The notes under the pieces: model-generated | What the model was told of the DNA's origin: nothing | Databases searched by the model: none | Seen by the model: the letters and a program-made list of their open reading frames with translations, nothing else | Origin: an uncultured bacterium | GTDB lineage: Bacteria; Bacillota; Clostridia; Oscillospirales; Acutalibacteraceae | Assembly (NCBI GenBank): GCA_905215105.1 | Contig: CAJMOI010000004.1 | Location: 1 to 41,022 of the forward strand | DNA: 41,022 nt | Direction of reading: 5' to 3' | Program-made: the position numbers and the translations under genes | Part shown: positions 33,688 to 41,022 of the stretch, piece by piece | Position numbering within the stretch: position 1 is the stretch's first letter | How the letters are laid out: every line of letters starts with the position of its first letter

Positions 33688-34989
33688 ATGGCATTATTAA
33701 CACAGGCGCCCAAGGGCACACAGGACCTTTTTCCGCCCCAGAGCGGACGGTGGCAGGTAGTCGAAGACGTGATGCGCAGCGAAGCTGCCATCCACGGCTT
33801 TGGCGAAGTGCGTACGCCGGTGTTTGAGCATACCGAACTGTTCCTGCGCAGCGTGGGCGACACCACCGACGTGGTGGAAAAGCAGATGTATACCTTCAAC
33901 GACAAGGGCGGCCGGTCCATTACCCTGCGGCCGGAAGGCACCGCCGGTGCTGTCCGCGCCATGCTGGAACACGCCCTGTACAACGAGGGTCTGCCGGTGA
34001 AGCTGTACTACCTGACTTCCTGCTATCGCTATGAAAAGCCCCAGGCAGGCCGTCTCCGTGAATTCCACCAGTTCGGCGTGGAGATGTTCGGCGCAGAATC
34101 CCCGGTGGCTGATGCAGAGGTCATCTGTCTGGCCAAGTCCATTTTTGACCGTCTGGGCGTGAAAAACCTGACATTGGAGCTGAACTCCATCGGCTGCCCC
34201 ACCTGCCGCGCCAAATACCACCAGGCACTGAAAGAGTACTTTGAAGGCAACAAGGGCGACTTGTGCGAGACCTGCCTGTCCCGTCTGGAGCGCAACCCCA
34301 TGCGCATTCTGGACTGCAAAAGCCCGGTCTGCTCCAAAATCGCCGAGGGTGCGCCCCACATTCTGGACTTCCTCTGCGACGACTGCAAGGAGCACTTTGA
34401 GGGCGTCCAGTCCTACCTCACCGCCGCTGGCGTGGAATTTGTCATCAACCCCACCATCGTGCGCGGACTGGACTACTACAACCGCACCGTATTTGAATTT
34501 GTCAGCAACGATCTGGGCGCACAGAGCACAGTCTGCGGCGGCGGCCGGTATGACGGCCTGACCGGCCAGATGGGCGGCAAGCCCATGGCGGGCCTTGGCT
34601 TTGGTCTGGGCATGGAGCGGCTGATGCTGGTGCTGGAAGCCCAGAAAATCGAGCTGCCGGAGCCCCCTGCCTGTGAAGTGTACATGGCTTCCATGGGCAA
34701 GGACGCGGCAAAAGAGGCCTTCCGCCTGACTACCGAATTGCAGAGAAGCGGCATTGTGGCTGCCTGCGACGTGTGCGGCCGCGGCCTGAAAGCCCAGATG
34801 AAGTACGCCAACAAAATCGGCGCAGCCTTTACGCTGGTGCTGGGCGACAACGAGCTGGCGGAGAAAAAGGCCAAGATGAAGAACATGAAGACCGGCGAGG
34901 AAACAGAGATTTCTCTGGGCGACGACTTCATGAACGACTATCTGGCGGTCACCGTTGCAGCAGAAGGACTGGGCAGCCTGTCGGTTTGA
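33688..34989 (+). CDS. hisS: Histidyl-tRNA synthetase
   Basis: A 433-residue class II synthetase charging tRNA-His; acts as a dimer in the cytoplasm. Motif 1 lies around GFGEVRTPVFEHTELF, motif 2 around TLRPEGTAGAVRA and YRYEKPQAGRLREFHQFG, the His-binding motif GLDYYNRTVFEF, GGGRYDGL next, and motif 3 GLGFGLGMERLML. A C-terminal anticodon-binding domain follows from ~330. Start ATG at 33688 with AAAGGAG twelve bases upstream; longer in-frame starts lie within the T-box. aspS follows after 113 bases. Confidence 0.97.
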   Translation: MALLTQAPKGTQDLFPPQSGRWQVVEDVMRSEAAIHGFGEVRTPVFEHTELFLRSVGDTTDVVEKQMYTFNDKGGRSITLRPEGTAGAVRAMLEHALYNEGLPVKLYYLTSCYRYEKPQAGRLREFHQFGVEMFGAESPVADAEVICLAKSIFDRLGVKNLTLELNSIGCPTCRAKYHQALKEYFEGNKGDLCETCLSRLERNPMRILDCKSPVCSKIAEGAPHILDFLCDDCKEHFEGVQSYLTAAGVEFVINPTIVRGLDYYNRTVFEFVSNDLGAQSTVCGGGRYDGLTGQMGGKPMAGLGFGLGMERLMLVLEAQKIELPEPPACEVYMASMGKDAAKEAFRLTTELQRSGIVAACDVCGRGLKAQMKYANKIGAAFTLVLGDNELAEKKAKMKNMKTGEETEISLGDDFMNDYLAVTVAAEGLGSLSV

Positions 34990-35102
34990 TGACAGCGTTC
35001 TGCGCGGGGAATCGGGCTTTCAAAACCACGTTTATTCCCTATTAATTTCATAGTAAATCACTATTTTTATCATAGTAATTATCAATTCAGGAGGCTTTTA
35101 TC

Positions 35103-36881
<1,779 letters not shown>

Positions 36882-36886
36882 ATGAC

Positions 36887-36921
36887 AAAACGGCTCCGGA
36901 TAATTTCCGGGGCCGTTTTTT
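36887..36921 (+). terminator. Terminator of the hisS-aspS operon
   Basis: AAAACGGCTCCGG pairs with CCGGGGCCGTTTT across a 7-base loop, then further T. Confidence 0.88.
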
Positions 36922-36955
36922 GTATGTACAAAAATCCCTGTTTTGCCTGTATTCA

Positions 36956-36999
36956 CTCCCTCCGTCTGCTCCGCAGACAGCTCCCTCTTAGAGGGAGCC
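36956..36999. repeat. REP-like palindromic unit between convergent operons
   Basis: Two adjacent hairpins: GTCTGC-tcc-GCAGAC (36964-36978) and GCTCCCTC-tta-GAGGGAGC (36980-36998). From memory this double-hairpin sequence resembles a family of short intergenic repeats common in gut Clostridia. It lies between the terminators of aspS and purL. Only one copy was noticed in this window. Confidence 0.55.
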
Positions 37000-37033
37000 A
37001 AAAAAAGCCCCTCCCGTTTTCCACGAGAGGGGC
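37000..37033 (-). terminator. Terminator of purL
   Basis: On the minus strand GCCCCTC/GAGGGGC (37033-37027 with 37013-37007) followed by a run of seven T. Confidence 0.85.
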
Positions 37034-37049
37034 AAAATTTGTTGAAAAC

Positions 37050-40000
37050 TTATTTGAAGTAGGCCACGCCGGACTCGAAGATCTTCTGATCCTTTTCACC
37101 GGGAACATTGCCGTACAGGTTGCTGCCTTTGCGCTCGCTGTGGCCCATCTTGCCCAGCACGCGGCCGTCGGGGCTGGTAATGCCTTCGATGGCGCACACA
37201 GAGCCGTTGGGGTTCCACTCAATGGAGCCACTGGGCTTGCCGCAGGGAGTGACATACTGGGTAGCCACCTGACCGTTGGCAATGAGCTTCTCCAGATACT
37301 CGTTGTTGGCAACGAAACGGCCCTCACCGTGGGAAACCGGGATGGCGAACACGTCACCGGCATTGACACCGGCAAACCACGGGGACTTGACGCTGGTCAC
37401 GCGGGTGTAAACCATGCGGGAAACGTGGCGGCCCAGGGTGTTGAAGGTCAGGGTGGGAGCGTCCTCGGAAGGCTCGGTGATCTTTCCGAAGGGCACCAGA
37501 CCCAGCTTAATCAGCGCCTGGAAGCCGTTGCAGATACCCAGCATCAGGCCGTCGCGGGCCTCCAGCAGGTCGGTCACGGCCTGTGCAATGCGGGGGTTGC
37601 GGAAAGTGGTGGCAATGAACTTGCCGGAGCCGTCGGGCTCGTCGCCGCCGGAGAATCCGCCGGGCAGCATGATGATCTGGGATTCCCTGATGGCCTTTTC
37701 CATGGCCACGATGGTCTCCTCAATGGCGTCGGCGGTCAGGTTGCGAACCACCAGCACATGGGGATCAGCACCGGCCTTTTCAAAGGCGCGGGCGGTGTCG
37801 TATTCACAGTTGGTGCCGGGAAATACGGGAATGAACACCTTGGGCTTAGCGGTCTTGATGACCGGGGCGCCGGTGTAGCGCTGGGTAAACAGGGGCACGT
37901 CCTTCTCCACTTCCACTTCCGGTGCGAAGCTGGGGAAGATCTTCTCCAGTTTGCCGCTCCATACGGCGATCAGGTCGTCAATGTTCATGGATGCGCCGCC
38001 CAGAACCATGACAGGCTCTTCCACGGTGACGCCTACGGCCACAGCTTCCTTGGGGAATGCGGTGCCGGGACGGAGCTCGGCCACGATGGAGCCGGAGATG
38101 GGAGCAAACAGGGCTTTTGCGTCCTCCATGTTGCGGTCGAAGGAAACGCCGATCTTATTGCCGAATGCCATCTTGGCAACGGCGGCGGCCACGCCGCCCT
38201 CCTTCACCACGGAAGCGGAGAGAATCTCGCCGTTTTCCATCATGGTGAGGATGGTCTCGTAATAACGGGGCAGAGCGTCCCAATCGGGGAGCAGGGTTTC
38301 CTTGTTTTCGGGGAGCTTGAACAGCACCACCTGGCTGCCGGCCTGCTGCAAAGCGGCGGTAGCGGTCTTGCTGGCCTTGGTCATGGTAATGGCGAAGCTC
38401 ACCAGAGTGGGAGGAACGTCCAGCTCTTCAAAGCTGCCGCTCATGCTGTCCTTGCCGCCGATGGAGGGCAGGCCCAGCTTGAGCTGTGCGGTGAGGGCGC
38501 CCAGCAGGGCAGCGGCGGGCTTACCCCAACGGGTGGGCACGTCGCGGAGACGCTCGAAGTATTCCTGGAAGGTCAGACGGGCCTTCATGGGGTCTGCGCC
38601 AACAGCGCACAGCTTGGAAAGGCTCTCCACTACGGCATAGGCAGCGCCGTGGAAGGGGGAGAACTTGGCGATACCGGGAATGTAGCCGTAACTCATGGCG
38701 GTAGCGTCGTCGGTCTCGCCGTGGATGACGGGCAGCTTGGCCACCATGGCATCCTCGGGGGTCAGCTGATATTTACCGGCAAAGGGCATCAGCACGGAAG
38801 CCGCACCGATGGAAGCGTCGAACCGCTCCACCAGACCCTTCTGGGAGCAGACTTCCAGCCGCTTCAGGTTGTCGGAGAAGGCCTCGGCCAGAGGCTTGTT
38901 CTGCAGGCACTCGGGCACCAGGTCACGGTAATATTCGTCGGGGTTGGGGGCCTCGATGACAGCCTCCGCATTCTGGGTCACACCGTTGGTGTCCAGGAAG
39001 GCACGGGCGATATCCACGATGGTGTCATCACGCCACTGCATCCGCAGGCGGGGCTCAGCGGTTACCACAGCCACCACCTGAGCGTTCAGGTTCTCCCGGT
39101 CAGCGGCAGCGATGAAGGCGTCCACATCGCTGGGAGCCAGCACCACAGCCATACGCTCCTGAGACTCGGAGATGGCCAGCTCGGTGCCGTCCAGACCCTC
39201 GTACTTCTTGGGAACCTTGTTCAGGTCGATTTTCAGGCCGTCAGCCAGCTCGCCGATGGCCACGCACACGCCGCCTGCACCGAAGTCGTTGCAGCGCTTG
39301 ATGAGGCTGGAAACCGCCGGGTCACGGAACAGACGCTGAATCTTGCGCTCGGTGGGCGGGTTGCCCTTCTGCACTTCTGCGCCGCAGGTCTCGATGGACT
39401 CCTCGGTGTGGGCCTTACTGGAACCGGTTGCGCCGCCGCAGCCGTCGCGGCCGGTGCTGCCGCCCAGCAGGACGATCACGTCGCCCTCTTCCGGCTCAAA
39501 GCGCTTCACGTTCTCCTTGGGGGAAGCGCCTACCACTGCGCCGATTTCCAGACGCTTGGCCACATAACCGGGGTCGTACAGCTCGGTAACCTGACCGGTG
39601 GCCAGACCGATCTGGTTGCCGTAAGAGGAATAGCCCTGTGCTGCGCCGGTGGTGATTTTCCGGCTGGGCAGCTTGCCGTGCATGGTCTGCTCAAAGGGAA
39701 TGGTGGGGTCGCCGCTGCCGGTGACGCGCATGGCCTGATACACATAGGCACGGCCGGAAAGGGGATCGCGGATGGCGCCGCCCAGACAGGTGGCGGCACC
39801 GCCGAAGGGCTCGATTTCGGTGGGATGGTTGTGGGTTTCGTTCTTGAACTGCACCAGCCACTGCTCGGTCTTGCCGTCAATGGTCACGGGCACCTGAATG
39901 GAGCAGGCATTGATTTCCTTGCTCTCGTCCAGATCGGGAATCAGGCCCCGCTTTTTCAGAACCTTCATGCCCATCACAGCCATATCCATCAGGGAAACGG

Positions 40001-40805
40001 GACGGTCAGTCTGGCCGTACACCTCATCACGGGCATCATAATAAGCTTTCAGAGCGTCTTCGATGGCGCCGGAAACCGCGCTCTTTTCAATCTCGATGCG
40101 GTTCAGGCGGGTCAGGAAGGTGGTGTGGCGGCAGTGGTCACTCCAATAGGTATCGATGACCCGCAGCTCGGTGACGGTGGGGTCACGGTGTTCCTGATCG
40201 CGGAAATAATCGCGGCAGAAGCACAGGTCTGCCAGCGTCATGGCAAAGCCCATGGAGTCGAAATAGGCCTTCATTTCCTCGTCGTTCCACTGGATGAAAC
40301 CGGTGACCCGGGCCACGTCCGCGGGAACGTCGGCCTTCATATCCAGGCTTTCGGGCTTGTCCATGGAAGCCAGACGGGATTCCACAGGGTTCACCAGATA
40401 GGACTTGATTTTGTCCATTTCCTCGGCGGACAGGCTGCCCTTGATGGCGATGACCCGAGCGGTGAGTACCTGGGGACGCTCTTTCTGGGTCAGCAGCTGT
40501 ACGCACTGGGCGGCGGAGTCGGCGCGCTGGTCATACTGGCCGGGCAGGTATTCCATGGCGAACACCTGATAATCAGCGGGGAACTCAAAATCCTCGCCGT
40601 ACACGTTGTCCACATTGGGCTCGGAGAAAATGGTATTCCGTGCAGCCTCAAACTCTTCCTGAGACAGGCCGTCCACGTCGTACCGGTTCCAAAGGCGCAG
40701 ATCCTCGATGGCGGTCAGGCCCAGATTCTCCCTCAGATCGGCCTTGATGTGCCGGGCTTCCACATCGAAGCCGGGCTTCTTTTCCACAAATGCTCTGATA
40801 ACCAT
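37050..40805 (-). CDS. purL: Phosphoribosylformylglycinamidine synthase, single-chain with glutaminase domain
   Basis: A 1251-residue FGAM synthase, fourth step of purine synthesis, using ATP and glutamine. It has an N-terminal PurS-like region and paired AIRS-type catalytic halves with KNETHNHPTEIEPFGGAATCLGG as the substrate/ATP signature. The C-terminal class I glutamine amidotransferase domain has PGTNCEYDTARAF, nucleophile C1092 in GICNGFQAL, and H1159/E1161 in SHGEGRF. It belongs to the Firmicutes/Bacteroidetes-type large PurL. An AAAGGA site abuts the ATG at 40814 but stands nine bases before the ATG at 40805, which is chosen. It is transcribed alone, with its own promoter and terminator; no other purine gene is in the window. 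Confidence 0.96.
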   Translation of the reverse strand: MVIRAFVEKKPGFDVEARHIKADLRENLGLTAIEDLRLWNRYDVDGLSQEEFEAARNTIFSEPNVDNVYGEDFEFPADYQVFAMEYLPGQYDQRADSAAQCVQLLTQKERPQVLTARVIAIKGSLSAEEMDKIKSYLVNPVESRLASMDKPESLDMKADVPADVARVTGFIQWNDEEMKAYFDSMGFAMTLADLCFCRDYFRDQEHRDPTVTELRVIDTYWSDHCRHTTFLTRLNRIEIEKSAVSGAIEDALKAYYDARDEVYGQTDRPVSLMDMAVMGMKVLKKRGLIPDLDESKEINACSIQVPVTIDGKTEQWLVQFKNETHNHPTEIEPFGGAATCLGGAIRDPLSGRAYVYQAMRVTGSGDPTIPFEQTMHGKLPSRKITTGAAQGYSSYGNQIGLATGQVTELYDPGYVAKRLEIGAVVGASPKENVKRFEPEEGDVIVLLGGSTGRDGCGGATGSSKAHTEESIETCGAEVQKGNPPTERKIQRLFRDPAVSSLIKRCNDFGAGGVCVAIGELADGLKIDLNKVPKKYEGLDGTELAISESQERMAVVLAPSDVDAFIAAADRENLNAQVVAVVTAEPRLRMQWRDDTIVDIARAFLDTNGVTQNAEAVIEAPNPDEYYRDLVPECLQNKPLAEAFSDNLKRLEVCSQKGLVERFDASIGAASVLMPFAGKYQLTPEDAMVAKLPVIHGETDDATAMSYGYIPGIAKFSPFHGAAYAVVESLSKLCAVGADPMKARLTFQEYFERLRDVPTRWGKPAAALLGALTAQLKLGLPSIGGKDSMSGSFEELDVPPTLVSFAITMTKASKTATAALQQAGSQVVLFKLPENKETLLPDWDALPRYYETILTMMENGEILSASVVKEGGVAAAVAKMAFGNKIGVSFDRNMEDAKALFAPISGSIVAELRPGTAFPKEAVAVGVTVEEPVMVLGGASMNIDDLIAVWSGKLEKIFPSFAPEVEVEKDVPLFTQRYTGAPVIKTAKPKVFIPVFPGTNCEYDTARAFEKAGADPHVLVVRNLTADAIEETIVAMEKAIRESQIIMLPGGFSGGDEPDGSGKFIATTFRNPRIAQAVTDLLEARDGLMLGICNGFQALIKLGLVPFGKITEPSEDAPTLTFNTLGRHVSRMVYTRVTSVKSPWFAGVNAGDVFAIPVSHGEGRFVANNEYLEKLIANGQVATQYVTPCGKPSGSIEWNPNGSVCAIEGITSPDGRVLGKMGHSERKGSNLYGNVPGEKDQKIFESGVAYFK

Positions 40806-40887
40806 ATTGTCCATTCCTTTCTTGCGCTGCCGCGGCTTTCCGAAAAAAGTCGAAGACAGAAAATCAATCGGGCAGGTCTTTGATTTC

Positions 40888-40916
40888 ATTGTAACATAAC
40901 TAAAGCTGTGACACAA
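40888..40916 (-). promoter_or_regulatory. Promoter of purL
   Basis: On the minus strand TTGTGT (40916-40911), 17-base spacer and TACAAT (40893-40888), with TG one base before the -10 (extended -10). The leader of ~75 bases is too short for a guanine-class purine riboswitch plus expression platform, and none is seen. Confidence 0.6.
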
Positions 40917-40972
40917 GAAAAAAGCCCATGTTTCTGCCGGGAAAGGAACGAAGCCCCGTTTCCGGTGGATTA

Positions 40973-41022
40973 GGGCGTTTCTGAAAATAAAGAAATCGAC
41001 GAATTTTTCGCAAGCAACAGAC
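40973..41022. repeat. Second copy of the inverted-repeat element, cut by window end
   Basis: Starts with the same terminal repeat GGGCGTTTCTGAAAA and continues 50 bases matching the right arm of the 11477-11637 element (reverse complement of 11588-11637) at about 43 of 50 positions, including the end CAAGCAACAGAC. The element continues outside the window. Confidence 0.75.

Noticed and set aside
35042..35066. Terminator separating hisS and aspS
   Set aside because: The hairpin has only five A-T pairs; co-transcription from the T-box is more likely.
40806..40887. Purine riboswitch before purL
   Set aside because: The leader is too short and no aptamer-like three-way junction or terminator was seen.

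Overview
The window looks like chromosome of a Gram-positive anaerobe of class Clostridia, probably Oscillospiraceae/Ruminococcaceae-like. The coding DNA is G+C-rich with AT-rich promoters, ribosome sites are strong AGGAGG types, and TTG starts are common. Other pointers are a single-chain PurL with a fused glutaminase domain, an mreBCD-PBP2-minD-mgsA cluster, a T-box leader before hisS-aspS, a TatD-associated radical SAM protein and paired half-size chromate transporters. The species cannot be named from sequence alone. No rRNA, tRNA, CRISPR array, transposase or prophage gene was seen.

Layout. 1-3.8 kb: a truncated D-2-hydroxyacid dehydrogenase diverges from an iron-sulfur-flavoprotein-like oxidoreductase, followed by AraC and MarR regulators and cysK. 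3.8-5.2 kb: an orphan exported, membrane-anchored protein and a 0.57 kb gap with fragments of coding-like sequence. 5.2-9.5 kb: metG, a nucleotidyltransferase, TatD nuclease and its radical SAM partner. 9.6-17 kb: carbohydrate block (GH2, GH13 amylase, glgP) with a GNAT gene and a 161-bp inverted-repeat element. 17-22 kb: a ZapA-like protein with an unusual ten-residue repeat, a frameshifted U32 peptidase/RNA-hydroxylase gene, dUTPase and a PIG-V-like mannosyltransferase. 22.2-24.2 kb: a probable acquired patch with a cysteine-rich CxxCxGxG lipoprotein, an orphan conjugative oriT-like site, an AT-richer acetyltransferase and a 40-bp near-perfect palindrome. 24.2-26.9 kb: chromate transporter pair, HD-domain protein and SDR oxidoreductase. 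27-33.4 kb: mreB, mreC, mreD, mrdA (PBP2), an isolated minD-like gene and mgsA. 33.4-36.9 kb: T-box leader, hisS and aspS. 37-40.9 kb: purL on the minus strand. The right edge cuts into a second copy of the inverted-repeat element.

How the genes work together. GH13 amylase and glycogen phosphorylase form a cytoplasmic maltodextrin/glycogen breakdown pair. MreBCD with PBP2 is the rod-elongation machine. The min locus next to it seems reduced: only a MinD-like ATPase without a visible membrane-targeting helix remains where many Clostridia carry minC, minD, minE and rodA. The T-box before hisS reads best as a tRNA-Asp sensor, which fits joint control of hisS and aspS.

Most worth checking: the orphan oriT, the exported CxxC-repeat lipoprotein, the reduced min locus, the decad-repeat ZapA, the inverted-repeat element that supplies the end of a GNAT gene, and the frameshift in the U32 gene. 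No complete new defence or biosynthetic system was recognised.
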